Assembly: GCA_027491085.1 (NCBI GenBank)
Contig: JAIXWW010000011.1
Coordinates: 186,001-250,000, forward strand
DNA from: Bacteroidota bacterium
GTDB taxonomy: Bacteria > Bacteroidota > Bacteroidia > UKL13-3
Reading direction: 5' to 3'
DNA: 64,000 nt
The notes under the pieces: model-generated
The model's input: the letters and a program-made list of their open reading frames with translations, nothing else
What the model was told of the DNA's origin: nothing
The model's database searches: none
Position numbers and translations under genes: made by a program
Shown here: positions 46,986 through 56,605 of the stretch, one piece after another
How positions within the stretch are numbered: position 1 is the first letter of the stretch
Layout: the number at the start of each line of letters is the position of its first letter

Positions 46986-48230
46986 ATGAAACCAACTGAC
47001 ATTGTAATTATAGGCGCAGGACCCGCAGGTTGCAGCACATCGCTTTTTTTAGCTAAGAATAATATTCCGCATACTATTATTGACAAGGCATTGTTTCCTC
47101 GCGATAAAGTTTGTGGAGATGCTTTAAGTGGAAAAGTGGTATATGTTATGAAGCAGCTTAATGAGCAAATGATTTATGATTACAACCAAAATAGCAATCA
47201 ATTTTTGCCAAGTTGGGGCGTAAAATTTGTAGCGCCTAATGGTAAATCAATTGATATTCCGTTTAAAAACGATATTAGTAAAGAAACGCATGCGCCTGGT
47301 TTTATTAGTAAACGCATTGATTTTGATGCCAGTTTATTTAACAGATTAGACCGAAATTATGCGCAAGTATTTGATGGAACTGAACTAATAAATGTAGAAA
47401 AAACCAATAATGGTATTACCTTACTTCTTAAAAATCAAAGCGAAGAATTTGAAATTAAAGATGTAAAAATGTTGATTGGAGCTGAGGGTGACCGCTCTAT
47501 TGTAGCGAAAAAACTGTCAAATATAAAAAAAGAAAACGACCATTACTGTGCAGGAATTAGAGCTTACTACGAAGGTGTTACCGAGTTACATGCCCAAAAT
47601 TTTATAGAACTACACTTTTTAGAAGAACTGCTGCCAGGTTATTTTTGGATTTTTCCATTACCAAATGGACAAGCCAATGTGGGTGCGGGCATGTTAAGCT
47701 CATCGGTTAGTGCAAAAAAAGTGAATTTAAAAGAAGATATGTTGCGCGCCATTGCCAATAATCCTAAAATAAAACACCGTTTTGCAAATGCTAATTTAGT
47801 GGGCAAAATTCAAGGTTGGGGATTGCCTTTAGGCAGCAAAAAACGTATAATTAGTGGCGATAACTTTTTACTTACTGGCGATGCTGCAAGTTTAATTGAT
47901 CCATTTACAGGCGAAGGAATAGGAAATGCCATGTATAGCGGCATGTTGGCTGCTGCACATATTCAAAACTGCATAACTCAAAATAACTTTAGTGCAAGCT
48001 TTAACCAACAATACGATACTGCCTTTTACGACAGACAATGGGATGAATTAAAACTGAGCCATACCATGCAAAAGTTATGTAAATACCCATGGTTATTTAA
48101 TTTCGTGGTAAATAAAGCCAATAAAAATAGAGCCTTACGCGAAACAATTAGTTGTATGTTTGAAGACCTAGATTTGAGAGCAAAATTGCGTAATCCTTTA
48201 TTCTATGCAAAATTGCTTATTAACGATTAA
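46986..48230 (+). CDS. Geranylgeranyl-reductase-family flavoprotein
   Basis: 414 residues. The FAD dinucleotide-binding motif VIIGAGPAGCSTSLFLAKNNIPHTIIDK is at the start, FPRDKVCGDALSGK (the PxxKxCGG-like motif of the family) at about 37-52, GAEGDRSIVAKKL at about 160, and the second FAD motif LTGDAASLIDPFTGEGIGNAMYSG at about 295. Members saturate isoprenoid chains or act on quinone and lipid precursors. No isoprenoid synthesis partner is directly adjacent, though dxs lies 3.5 kb downstream. Substrate unknown. Confidence 0.88.
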   Translation: MKPTDIVIIGAGPAGCSTSLFLAKNNIPHTIIDKALFPRDKVCGDALSGKVVYVMKQLNEQMIYDYNQNSNQFLPSWGVKFVAPNGKSIDIPFKNDISKETHAPGFISKRIDFDASLFNRLDRNYAQVFDGTELINVEKTNNGITLLLKNQSEEFEIKDVKMLIGAEGDRSIVAKKLSNIKKENDHYCAGIRAYYEGVTELHAQNFIELHFLEELLPGYFWIFPLPNGQANVGAGMLSSSVSAKKVNLKEDMLRAIANNPKIKHRFANANLVGKIQGWGLPLGSKKRIISGDNFLLTGDAASLIDPFTGEGIGNAMYSGMLAAAHIQNCITQNNFSASFNQQYDTAFYDRQWDELKLSHTMQKLCKYPWLFNFVVNKANKNRALRETISCMFEDLDLRAKLRNPLFYAKLLIND

Positions 48231-48244
48231 TCAAATTAAAAATT

Positions 48245-48778
48245 ATGTTTGATAATATTAAGAACTTTATTGGGAAAATAATTTTAAGCAATCAGGTAAG
48301 TGCTAAAAAAAACAGGCACTTATTTATGCCTTTTGATAAAGCACAAGAAATTGGAATTATTTATAATGCTAGCGAAAGCAACAACGAACAAAAAATCCAA
48401 CAGTTTGCTAGTGACCTTAGAAATGAAGGGAAAAAAGTTTATTTACTAGGATTTGTAAATGAAAAGGAATTAAGTCACAAAAAAGTACCACACATTAGCA
48501 GCGAATTTTATTGGAAAGAAAAACTTAATTTTTTCAATTTACCTAGTGCTGAAAAAATTGGCAGGTTCATTGATACCCCCTTTGATTTACTTTTTAATGT
48601 TTACCATGAAGAAAATATATCACTCCAAGGTGTTTCGGTTTTGAGTAAAGCCAAATATCAGCTAGGAGCCCAAATGAACCTTGCAACTCAATTATTTGAC
48701 ATAACAATAGATACAGGAGATAATAAAGATTTATACTATTTGGCCAAACAAATGGAGTTTTATTTAAAGGCAATTTGA
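48245..48778 (+). CDS. DUF6913 family protein
   Basis: 177 residues, no signal peptide. Blocks such as GIIYNASESNNEQKIQQFASDLRNEGKKVYLLGF and TPFDLLFNVYHEENISLQGVSVLSKAKYQLGAQ match a Bacteroidota family of unknown function. It starts 14 bases after the flavoprotein gene and likely shares its transcript. Confidence 0.78.
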   Translation: MFDNIKNFIGKIILSNQVSAKKNRHLFMPFDKAQEIGIIYNASESNNEQKIQQFASDLRNEGKKVYLLGFVNEKELSHKKVPHISSEFYWKEKLNFFNLPSAEKIGRFIDTPFDLLFNVYHEENISLQGVSVLSKAKYQLGAQMNLATQLFDITIDTGDNKDLYYLAKQMEFYLKAI

Positions 48779-48821
48779 CAAAAAAATGCCAATTAAAATT
48801 ATTCAATTCTAGTTTATAAGA

Positions 48822-48829
48822 TATATTTG
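48822..48829 (+). promoter_or_regulatory. Promoter -7 element for the 48835 gene, near-leaderless
   Basis: TATATTTG, an exact consensus match, ends 5 bases before the ATG at 48835. Confidence 0.65.
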
Positions 48830-48834
48830 TACCT

Positions 48835-49608
48835 ATGTTAAAAAGCAACCATACGTTGTTATTTATTTTATTATTGATAAGTAATTTATCGTTTGCACAA
48901 AAAAAAGGTGATGATTACAGTAATAAAATTTTTAATTTTCAATTTATATACAATGGACAAAACCCAAGTGGTGATTGGTCAAAGATGTATGGAATAAGTC
49001 ATGGCTTAGGCTTTGGTGTAAATTATAAAAGTCAAACAAATTGGGTTTTAAGTACTGAAGGCAGTTTTATGCTTTCTGAAAATATTAAAAGCGAAGCCGT
49101 TAATTTAATTAATTTAACCAACAGCAATAACTATATTTTTAACTCAAACAATGGAACCCCAGCAACTGTTGATATTACAATGAGGGGCTTTAATGGATTT
49201 GTAAAAATCGGAAAGGTTTTTCCAATAGCAAGATTCAATAAAAATCATGGCTTTTTTGTTCAGGCAGGCGCTGGTTATTTAATGCATTATTTAAATTTTA
49301 ATATTCCTCAAAGTACAGTTGCTCAGCTTAATGAAGCTAACCAGCGAGGTTACGATAGATTACATGCAGGACCAGCCACCAACCAATTTATTGGCTACTT
49401 TTACCAATCAGAAAATAGATTAATTAACTTTTACATTGGTGTTGATTTCACACAAGCATTCACCAAAAATTTGAGGGAATTTAATTACGATACAAAACAA
49501 TACGACACTGGCAGCAAACAAGATAACATAACAGCTTTTCGATTTGCCTGGATGATACCTATTTATTTAAGTAACAAAAATGATGAGTTTAATTTTGAAA
49601 CAAAGTAA
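48835..49608 (+). CDS. Outer-membrane beta-barrel-like protein upstream of waaA
   Basis: 257 residues. The signal peptide ends at SFAQ (residue about 22). The mature region has repeated amphipathic strands (HGLGFGVNYKSQTNWVLSTEGSFMLSE, FNGFVKIGKVFPI, HGFFVQAGAGYLMHYLNFNI, FYIGVDFTQAFTKNL) expected of a small barrel, but a family name is not clear to me. The waaA gene begins 2 bases after its stop, so it may belong to LPS or outer-membrane assembly. Confidence 0.75.
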   Translation: MLKSNHTLLFILLLISNLSFAQKKGDDYSNKIFNFQFIYNGQNPSGDWSKMYGISHGLGFGVNYKSQTNWVLSTEGSFMLSENIKSEAVNLINLTNSNNYIFNSNNGTPATVDITMRGFNGFVKIGKVFPIARFNKNHGFFVQAGAGYLMHYLNFNIPQSTVAQLNEANQRGYDRLHAGPATNQFIGYFYQSENRLINFYIGVDFTQAFTKNLREFNYDTKQYDTGSKQDNITAFRFAWMIPIYLSNKNDEFNFETK

Positions 49609-49610
49609 AT

Positions 49611-50879
49611 ATGTGGTATTTAGGTTATTTACTTTATCTCATAAGCACCAATAGCTATTTTTTAATAGTTAAAATAATTTCACCATTTAATAAAAGGGCA
49701 AAATTATTTGTAGAGGGCCGAAAAGATTTAATTGAATTAATCACAAAAAAAATAATTCATGATAGTAGAAAAAGTATTTGGTTTCATGTAGCTTCATTAG
49801 GAGAATTTGAGCAAGCCCGACCTGTAATTGAACAAATAAAATTAGTTTGCCCATACCATAAAATAATTGTTACTATTTTTTCACCATCAGGATACGAACC
49901 GCGGAAAAATGATTCCATAGCAGATTACATTTTTTACTTACCTAACGACTCTAAAAAAAATGCACAAGCCTTAATCAAACTTTTTAAACCTTCTATGGTT
50001 TTTTGGGTTAAATACGATTTTTGGTTTCACTATTTAACACAGTTAAAAAATAATAATATCCCTACTTTCCTTATTGCAGCTGGCTTTCATTCCAACCAAA
50101 TTTATTTTAAAAAATATGCTGTATTTTACAAGCAATTACTTAGTGACTTTAGCTTTATTTTTACTCAAAACGAAACAAGTACTAAGTTGCTAAATACGAT
50201 AAATATTAATCATGTACAAACCACCGGAGATACAAGATTTGATAGGGTTTTTAATACACTAAAGCAAACAGAAAATCTACCATTAATTGAGTTGTTTAAA
50301 GGTGATAATTTATTAATAGTTATTGGAAGTAGTTACAAATTTGAAGAGGAAATGTTAACTAGTTTTTTAAATGAATATCAAGGAAAAAATTACAAGTTAA
50401 TTATCGCTCCTCATTTTATTAACGAGGAGCGATTGTTAGAAATAGAAAAAATAATTCCCAAAAAAATAATTCGATATAGCAATGCCAATGCAACTAATAT
50501 TTTTAATTACCAATCACTTGTAATTGATAATATAGGCATGTTAAGCAAAATATATAAATACGCTGATATTTCATTTATTGGTGGTGGTTTTAAAAACAAA
50601 GGATTACATAATATTTTGGAAGCAGCAACTTTTGGTAATGCCATTATTTTTGGAAATAAAATAGGGTATTTCCCAGAGGCAATAGAATTTGTAAAAATTA
50701 AAGGTGCTTTATGTGTAAAAAGCCAAGAAGAGTTTAATAGTTATTTTAATAAATTATTGACAGATGACCTTTGGAGAAATGAATTAGGCGATAAGGCAAA
50801 ACAAGAAATTACCGCAAATATTGGTGCAACTGAAAAAATAATTAAATATATATCAAAAGCTTATTTACATTTGAATTAA
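49611..50879 (+). CDS. waaA: 3-deoxy-D-manno-octulosonic acid (Kdo) transferase
   Basis: 422 residues of GT-B fold. An N-terminal membrane anchor (about 1-22) precedes HVASLGEFEQARPVIEQIK, which carries the catalytic Glu, then KYDFWFHYLTQLKNNNIPTFLIAAGF at about 128 and the C-terminal donor site FIGGGFKNKGLHNILEAATFGNAIIFG. It attaches Kdo to lipid IVA at the inner membrane. This gene and the LpxH-type gene show the organism makes LPS. Confidence 0.95.
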   Translation: MWYLGYLLYLISTNSYFLIVKIISPFNKRAKLFVEGRKDLIELITKKIIHDSRKSIWFHVASLGEFEQARPVIEQIKLVCPYHKIIVTIFSPSGYEPRKNDSIADYIFYLPNDSKKNAQALIKLFKPSMVFWVKYDFWFHYLTQLKNNNIPTFLIAAGFHSNQIYFKKYAVFYKQLLSDFSFIFTQNETSTKLLNTININHVQTTGDTRFDRVFNTLKQTENLPLIELFKGDNLLIVIGSSYKFEEEMLTSFLNEYQGKNYKLIIAPHFINEERLLEIEKIIPKKIIRYSNANATNIFNYQSLVIDNIGMLSKIYKYADISFIGGGFKNKGLHNILEAATFGNAIIFGNKIGYFPEAIEFVKIKGALCVKSQEEFNSYFNKLLTDDLWRNELGDKAKQEITANIGATEKIIKYISKAYLHLN

Positions 50880-50890
50880 ACAATACCATT

Positions 50891-51616
50891 ATGAAAAAAA
50901 TTTATTTACTTACTTTATTAACTTTTTCAGCCTTTTTAGGCTATGCGCAATGCACCCCTGATCCAAATTGGAATACCAATGGAATAAGTCCTAGCATATT
51001 GCCGAATGGCAATGTAAATAAGGATTATTCAACCATAATTTCCTTTAAAACTCCTAAAGATACCTCATTAGTTTATTCTGGTCAAAATTATAATGCCACT
51101 ATAGATTCTGCCAGAGCTGAAACAATAAAAAATGTCCCTCCAGGATTTACTTGGGCATGTAATGTTTCAAACTGCACTTGGAAAGGTGGAGATAAAGGTT
51201 GTGCTTTACTTTCAGGGAAAGCTGATTCAACAAATTTAAAATACTATGAAATTAAAGTTTATGTACGTTCATGGATAACTGTACAAGGTTTAGGTTTTCA
51301 GTTAGAGCGTCTTGACTCAAGCACCATTGATTTTTACATTACAGGTGGTAAAAATAGTGTTCAAAATATTGCGCCTACTCCTAAATTTAATTTTTACCCT
51401 AATCCCGTAAAAAATATTTTGCAAATTGAAACTCAAAACCTAATTGAAAAAAACACGACAGTTACCATTACAGATTTGGCAGGTAAAGTATTAACAACTA
51501 AAACTTTACAAGCAAACAATGGCACTATTGATGTAGCTGATTTACCTAAAGGATTAAATTTAATTAACTTCAAAAACAGCAATTATTCGCATACTCAAAA
51601 ACTAGTAATTGAGTAA
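50891..51616 (+). CDS. T9SS-sorted secreted protein
   Basis: 241 residues. A signal peptide ends near GYAQ (residue 20). A Cys-containing domain of about 130 residues follows (CTPDPNWNTNGISPSILPNG, NVPPGFTWACNVSNCTWKGGDKGCALLSGKAD) and has no family I recognise, though it recalls bacterial Ig-like folds. The C-terminal PKFNFYPNPVKNILQIET...KGLNLINFKNSN is a T9SS type A sorting domain. It begins 12 bases after waaA. Confidence 0.83.
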   Translation: MKKIYLLTLLTFSAFLGYAQCTPDPNWNTNGISPSILPNGNVNKDYSTIISFKTPKDTSLVYSGQNYNATIDSARAETIKNVPPGFTWACNVSNCTWKGGDKGCALLSGKADSTNLKYYEIKVYVRSWITVQGLGFQLERLDSSTIDFYITGGKNSVQNIAPTPKFNFYPNPVKNILQIETQNLIEKNTTVTITDLAGKVLTTKTLQANNGTIDVADLPKGLNLINFKNSNYSHTQKLVIE

Positions 51617-51721
51617 TATAAAGCAGTTTTAAAATTTGAAGTAAACAGTTAATTTGCGCTTTTGTAATTAATTTAAAATAATAGCAAACAAAATTCAAAA
51701 AGTATCGTTTGTTAATACAAC

Positions 51722-53644
51722 ATGGAGATAAAAGCCGGACAATATTTAGACCCCATTAAGTTTCCAGCTGATTTACGTAAAGTAGATGAAGCTGATTTAG
51801 TTAATGTTTGTGCAGATTTACGTCAGTATATTATTGATACTGTTTCAGTTTATGGTGGGCACTTTGGTGCTAGTTTAGGTGTAGTGGAGCTTTCGGTAGC
51901 TTTGCATTACGCTTTCAACACACCTTACGACCAATTAGTTTGGGACGTAGGTCACCAAGCTTATGGGCATAAAATATTAACTGGCAGAAGAGATAAATTT
52001 TATACCAATAGGGTTTACAAAGGCATTTCAGGCTTTCCAAAACGCGCTGAAAGCGAATACGATACTTTTGGTGTAGGCCATTCATCAACTTCTATCTCTG
52101 CTGCATTGGGCATGGCTGTGGCTTCGCGCTTAAAAGGTGAATTAGATAGACAACATATTGCCATAATTGGCGATGGTGCCATGACAGCGGGTTTGGCATT
52201 TGAAGGTTTAAACCATGCAGGTGTTGAAAACAGCAATATCATTGTAATTTTAAATGATAATTGCATGAGCATTGACCCCAATGTAGGTGCTTTAAAAGAA
52301 TATTTAACTGATATTACTACTAGTCCAACATACAATAAATTTAAGGATGATGTTTGGAAAGCTTTAAATAAATTAGATAAAGTTGGCAAGTTTTCGAGCG
52401 ATGTAATCTCAAAAATTCATGATACTTTAAAATCAGGTTTATTGCGCCAAAGCAATATGTTTGAATCGTTAAGATTCAGGTATTTTGGCCCAGTAGATGG
52501 ACATGATGTAAACCATTTGGTTAAAGTTTTAGAAGATTTAAAAAAGATTCCTGGGCCCAAATTATTGCATTGTGTAACAGTTAAAGGAAAAGGTTATGCC
52601 TTGGCCGAAAAAGACCAAACCAAATGGCATGCTCCAGGTTTGTTTGATAAAGTTACTGGCGAAATTTTTAAAACAGTTTCAGAAAAACCACAACCACCTA
52701 AATACCAAGATGTATTTGGAAATACTTTGGTAGAACTAGCTGAAGAAAATAAAAAAATAGTGGGTATTACACCTGCTATGCCTTCGGGTTCATCATTGAA
52801 TATTATGATGAAAGCTATGCCTGACAGAGCTTTTGATGTGGGAATTGCAGAGCAACATGCGGTAACATTTTCAGCAGGATTAGCTACTCAAGGTTTGGTT
52901 CCTTTTTGTAATATTTATTCATCGTTTATGCAGCGTGCTTACGACCAAGTCGTACACGATGTAGCTCTTCAAAACTTACATGTAGTTTTTTGCATGGATA
53001 GAGCTGGTTTAGCTGGTGCCGATGGACAAACACATCACGGAATGATTGATATTCCTTACATGCGTTGTGTACCAAATATGGTAGTTTCAGCACCAATGAA
53101 CGAGGAAGAATTACGTAACTTAATGTATACTGCTTCATTAGATAAAAATGTAGGACCATTCTCTATTCGTTATCCTCGCGGAAATGGCACCACTCCTAAT
53201 TGGAAAACGCCATTACAAGAATTACCAATTGGTAAAGGCCGTAAGTTAAAAGATGGTGATGATGTTGCCATTGTATCATTTGGAACAGCAGGAAATTTAG
53301 CTGCGGAAGCCATTGAAAAATTAACTGAAGAAGGCATCAATATAGCCCATTACGATTTACGTTTTGTAAAACCAATTGATACAGAAATGTTGCATGAGGT
53401 TTTTGGAAAATATACTAAAGTCATCACTGTAGAAGATGGAACCATAGTTGGTGGAGCTGGTAGCGCTATTTTAGAATTTATGGCTGAAAATAATTACCAT
53501 GCATCTGTTAAAATGCTAGGCATGCCTGATAAAATTACAGAACATGGCGAACAACCAGAACTTTATGCTGAATGTGGTTTTGATGCCAAATCAATTAGAA
53601 TACAAGTTAAGAAAATGTTGCTTGAAAATGCAGTAAACGCTTAA
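51722..53644 (+). CDS. dxs: 1-deoxy-D-xylulose-5-phosphate synthase
   Basis: 640 residues. The thiamine diphosphate motif GDGAMTAGLAFEGLNHAG...NDNCMSI is at about 146-182, VWDVGHQAYGHKILTGRRDKF at about 78, DVGIAEQHAVTFSAGLA at about 370 and DRAGLAGADGQTHHGMIDI at about 425. It condenses pyruvate with glyceraldehyde 3-phosphate, the first step of the MEP isoprenoid pathway, and also feeds thiamine and pyridoxal synthesis. Confidence 0.98.
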   Translation: MEIKAGQYLDPIKFPADLRKVDEADLVNVCADLRQYIIDTVSVYGGHFGASLGVVELSVALHYAFNTPYDQLVWDVGHQAYGHKILTGRRDKFYTNRVYKGISGFPKRAESEYDTFGVGHSSTSISAALGMAVASRLKGELDRQHIAIIGDGAMTAGLAFEGLNHAGVENSNIIVILNDNCMSIDPNVGALKEYLTDITTSPTYNKFKDDVWKALNKLDKVGKFSSDVISKIHDTLKSGLLRQSNMFESLRFRYFGPVDGHDVNHLVKVLEDLKKIPGPKLLHCVTVKGKGYALAEKDQTKWHAPGLFDKVTGEIFKTVSEKPQPPKYQDVFGNTLVELAEENKKIVGITPAMPSGSSLNIMMKAMPDRAFDVGIAEQHAVTFSAGLATQGLVPFCNIYSSFMQRAYDQVVHDVALQNLHVVFCMDRAGLAGADGQTHHGMIDIPYMRCVPNMVVSAPMNEEELRNLMYTASLDKNVGPFSIRYPRGNGTTPNWKTPLQELPIGKGRKLKDGDDVAIVSFGTAGNLAAEAIEKLTEEGINIAHYDLRFVKPIDTEMLHEVFGKYTKVITVEDGTIVGGAGSAILEFMAENNYHASVKMLGMPDKITEHGEQPELYAECGFDAKSIRIQVKKMLLENAVNA

Positions 53645-53661
53645 CAACAATATTATTCAAT

Positions 53662-53696
53662 AAAAAAACCTGCATTTTAAAAATGCAGGTTTTTTT
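53662..53696 (+). terminator. Terminator downstream of dxs
   Basis: AAAAAAACCTGCATTTT pairs with AAATGCAGGTTTTTTT over a minimal loop. Confidence 0.9.
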
Positions 53697-53755
53697 ATGT
53701 TTTTAAAAATAAACTGATTTTATTTATAGCAGCATTTTTTATTGTTGTAAAACAA

Positions 53756-53763
53756 TACTTTTG
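53756..53763 (+). promoter_or_regulatory. Promoter -7 element for hutU
   Basis: TACTTTTG matches TAnnTTTG, 35 bases before the hutU ATG. Confidence 0.5.
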
Positions 53764-53798
53764 AAAATTACTTTTTACTATAAACTACTTATTATAAA

Positions 53799-55484
53799 AT
53801 GACAAAACATACAGATTTACACGCTGCCACAGGCAATACATTAAGTTGCAAAGGTTGGGTTCAAGAGGCTGCTTTGCGCATGCTATACAATAATCTAGAC
53901 CCTGATGTGGCCGAAAAGCCAGACGATTTAGTGGTTTATGGTGGCATAGGAAAAGCTGCCCGCAATTGGGAAAGTTTTGATTTAATAGTAAAAGCTTTAC
54001 AAGATTTAGAGGAAGACGAAACCCTTTTAATTCAAAGTGGTAAGCCCGTTGGTATTTTACCTACCCATAAAGATGCTCCTAGGGTTTTAATTTCAAACTC
54101 TATGTTAGTGCCTAAATGGGCTAATTGGGAAACTTTTCATGAGTTAGATAAAAAAGGTTTAATGATGTATGGCCAAATGACTGCCGGAAGTTGGATTTAC
54201 ATTGGTTCGCAAGGAATTGTACAAGGAACTTACGAAACATTTGCCGAAGCTGCTCGCCAACATTTTGGAGGTACTTTAAAAGGAACTTTAACTGTAACAG
54301 CTGGTTTAGGTGGAATGGGTGGTGCTCAACCACTTTCTGTTACCATGTGTGATGGTGTTTGTTTGGCTGCTGAAATGGTAGAATGGCGTATTAAAAAACG
54401 TATAGAAACGCGTTATTTAGACGTAATGAGCCGTGATATTGACCAAGCTATTGACATGGCTTTAAAAGCCAAAGCTGAAGGCAAACGCCTTTCAATTGGC
54501 GTGCTTTGTAATGTAATTGATTTATTGGAACGTTTAATAGAACGTAATATTACTCCTGATTTATTGACTGACCAAACCTCAGCTCACGATCCATTAAACG
54601 GTTATTATCCTGAAGGAATAGCTGAGGAAGTGGCCGACCATATGCGTAAAGTTGAGCCAGATAAATATGTAGAAAAATCGTTAGATACCATGGCACACCA
54701 TGTAAAATTAATGATTAAGTTACAGCAAAAAGGTGCTATTGTTTTTGATTATGGAAATAACTTACGTGGACAAGCAAAAGACCAACGTCATGTAGAAAAT
54801 GCATTCTCATTCCCAGGTTTCGTACCTGCTTATATTCGTCCTTTGTTTTGCGAAGGAAAAGGTCCTTTCCGTTGGGTGGCTTTAAGTGGTGATCCTAACG
54901 ATATTTATGTAACCGACCAAGTAATGAAAGAATTATTTCCTGAAAATACTTCATTGCACCGTTGGTTAGATATGGCGCAAGAGCGTATTGCTTTCCAAGG
55001 ATTGCCTGCACGTATTTGCTGGATAGGACAAGGAGATAGAGAAAAAGCGGCCTTGGCTTTTAATGAATTGGTAAGAACCGGAAAAGTAAAAGGCCCAATC
55101 GTTATTGGAAGAGATCATTTAGATACAGGTTCGGTGGCTTCGCCAAACCGAGAAACAGAAGCCATGAAAGATGGTAGCGATGCTGTGGCAGATTGGCCAA
55201 TTTTAAATTCGTTGATCAATACTGCAGGTGGTGCTAGTTGGGTTTCAATCCATCATGGTGGTGGAGTTGGAATGGGCTATAGCATTCATGCAGGAATGGT
55301 GATTGTTGCAGATGGAACTGAAGATGCAGCACGCAGGTTAAAACGTGTATTACACAACGACCCTGCTATGGGTGTTATCCGTCATGCTGATGCTGGTTAC
55401 GACATAGCAATTGACACAGCCAGAAAACACCGCTTAGACATCAAAGAAAGATTGAAGGATAAAGAAGATAAGCCTGGATATTAA
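53799..55484 (+). CDS. hutU: Urocanate hydratase
   Basis: 561 residues. Family blocks are [17 protein letters not shown] (about 46), the NAD-binding [20 protein letters not shown] (about 166), [38 protein letters not shown] (about 322) and the catalytic Cys region [21 protein letters not shown] (about 404). It hydrates urocanate to imidazolonepropionate in histidine degradation. No other hut gene is next to it here. Confidence 0.97.
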   Translation: MTKHTDLHAATGNTLSCKGWVQEAALRMLYNNLDPDVAEKPDDLVVYGGIGKAARNWESFDLIVKALQDLEEDETLLIQSGKPVGILPTHKDAPRVLISNSMLVPKWANWETFHELDKKGLMMYGQMTAGSWIYIGSQGIVQGTYETFAEAARQHFGGTLKGTLTVTAGLGGMGGAQPLSVTMCDGVCLAAEMVEWRIKKRIETRYLDVMSRDIDQAIDMALKAKAEGKRLSIGVLCNVIDLLERLIERNITPDLLTDQTSAHDPLNGYYPEGIAEEVADHMRKVEPDKYVEKSLDTMAHHVKLMIKLQQKGAIVFDYGNNLRGQAKDQRHVENAFSFPGFVPAYIRPLFCEGKGPFRWVALSGDPNDIYVTDQVMKELFPENTSLHRWLDMAQERIAFQGLPARICWIGQGDREKAALAFNELVRTGKVKGPIVIGRDHLDTGSVASPNRETEAMKDGSDAVADWPILNSLINTAGGASWVSIHHGGGVGMGYSIHAGMVIVADGTEDAARRLKRVLHNDPAMGVIRHADAGYDIAIDTARKHRLDIKERLKDKEDKPGY

Positions 55485-55500
55485 TTATCACTAATAAAAC

Positions 55501-55534
55501 AAAAAATCCCGTTCAGGCTTGAACGGGATTTTTT
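55501..55534. terminator. Terminator downstream of hutU (twin of 56448-56481)
   Basis: AAAAAATCCCGTTCA and TGAACGGGATTTTTT form a perfect 15-base stem around GGCT. It serves hutU and the convergent 55538-55981 gene. Its arms are identical to the terminator 950 bases away. Confidence 0.93.
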
Positions 55535-55537
55535 GTT

Positions 55538-55981
55538 TTATTCCAAAATGCACTCATACATTATAGCTATCAATTTATTGTTAATTCCTTCTTTAAATAC
55601 TGCTGTTTGTGCCTCTTCAAACTTTTTATCGTCATCAAGGTAAAATATGCGTTCGGTTTTGATTTTGTTCTTTTTCCCTTTATAAATAAACGTATAATTT
55701 ACATCCACATTAACGGCTGACTTTTTTAAATTACTTCTTCTTACGCCATTATTGGTACTTACTTGATAGGTGGCTTTGATAACTAAATCATTATTATTAT
55801 AAATTTCTACTTCTTCTTTACTTCTATTATTTTTTAAAATTACTTGATTGTCATTTCCCATCAAGGTATCCTTTTTTGATACAACAATCTTTAATTTACT
55901 TATTTTAAGGTTCACATATTGGGCTTTTAAAACACTATTAATGGTGCATAATACTAGAATTAATAAAAATAGTTTTTTCAT
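55538..55981 (-). CDS. Exported protein of unknown function
   Basis: 147 residues with a signal peptide ending at LKAQ (residue about 20). The mature region is rich in Lys/Asn and predicted strands (VNLKISKLKIVVSKKDTLMG, VNVDVNYTFIYKGKKNKIKTERIFYLDDDKKFEEAQTAVF). No family recognised. It is divergent from the 56027-56440 gene and both are boxed in by twin terminators. Confidence 0.65.
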   Translation of the reverse strand: MKKLFLLILVLCTINSVLKAQYVNLKISKLKIVVSKKDTLMGNDNQVILKNNRSKEEVEIYNNNDLVIKATYQVSTNNGVRRSNLKKSAVNVDVNYTFIYKGKKNKIKTERIFYLDDDKKFEEAQTAVFKEGINNKLIAIMYECILE

Positions 55982-56026
55982 TTTGTTTTTTTGTTTATTT
56001 GTTTTTCAAACTTAATAAAAACATTC

Positions 56027-56440
56027 ATGAAAAACATTCTAAAAAACTTACTTCCAGCAACCATTATTGCCGTGGCAATCTTTGCAGGACTTTCATTCAA
56101 AAACTCAACCAAACAATCAAATTCAACAGTTTATGAATACAAACAATTTTCCACTGTTGAGTCAATCATTTCAGGGGGTATGGGTCGTTCAAGAATTTTA
56201 ACAACCGATGAAAAAGGTACTTTGGTTGAAAAAGATTTATTGAATTTTTATAGTTTAGTAGGAATTAATTTTGGCAATATTGCCAATAACGATAGAGCAA
56301 TAGTTGACAAAATAAATGAGTGGACCAATAGTGGTTGGGAATTAACTGAAGTAACCTCAGGAGCACAAACTAATATGAGCAATGGCTCTACCAGTAACGG
56401 TATTTTTATAACAAGATACTTGTTTAGAAAAGCCAAATAA
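56027..56440 (+). CDS. Membrane-anchored or exported protein of unknown function
   Basis: 138 residues from the ATG at 56027; the reading frame continues upstream to 55991, but MKNILKNLLPATIIAVAIFAGLSF is a proper signal or anchor, so I chose the inner start. The C-terminal region (IVDKINEWTNSGWELTEVTSGAQTNMSNG...FITRYLFRKAK) resembles short DUF4177-like proteins, but this is weak. It is followed by a terminator identical in its arms to the one after hutU. Confidence 0.62.
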   Translation: MKNILKNLLPATIIAVAIFAGLSFKNSTKQSNSTVYEYKQFSTVESIISGGMGRSRILTTDEKGTLVEKDLLNFYSLVGINFGNIANNDRAIVDKINEWTNSGWELTEVTSGAQTNMSNGSTSNGIFITRYLFRKAK

Positions 56441-56447
56441 TAAAACT

Positions 56448-56481
56448 AAAAAATCCCGTTCATAATTGAACGGGATTTTTT
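56448..56481 (+). terminator. Terminator (twin of 55501-55534)
   Basis: The 15-base perfect stem AAAAAATCCCGTTCA/TGAACGGGATTTTTT has a TAAT loop. Only the four loop bases differ from the twin downstream of hutU. Confidence 0.93.
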
Positions 56482-56605
56482 ATGAAAACAAATTTCAAAT
56501 TAGCCATAAAGAAGAAATATTTTATGCTAATAGAACACTAAATATTAGTTTCAAAAATTACATTATTAATAACAAACTAGATTTAATAGTTAAATACTAA
56601 AAAAC

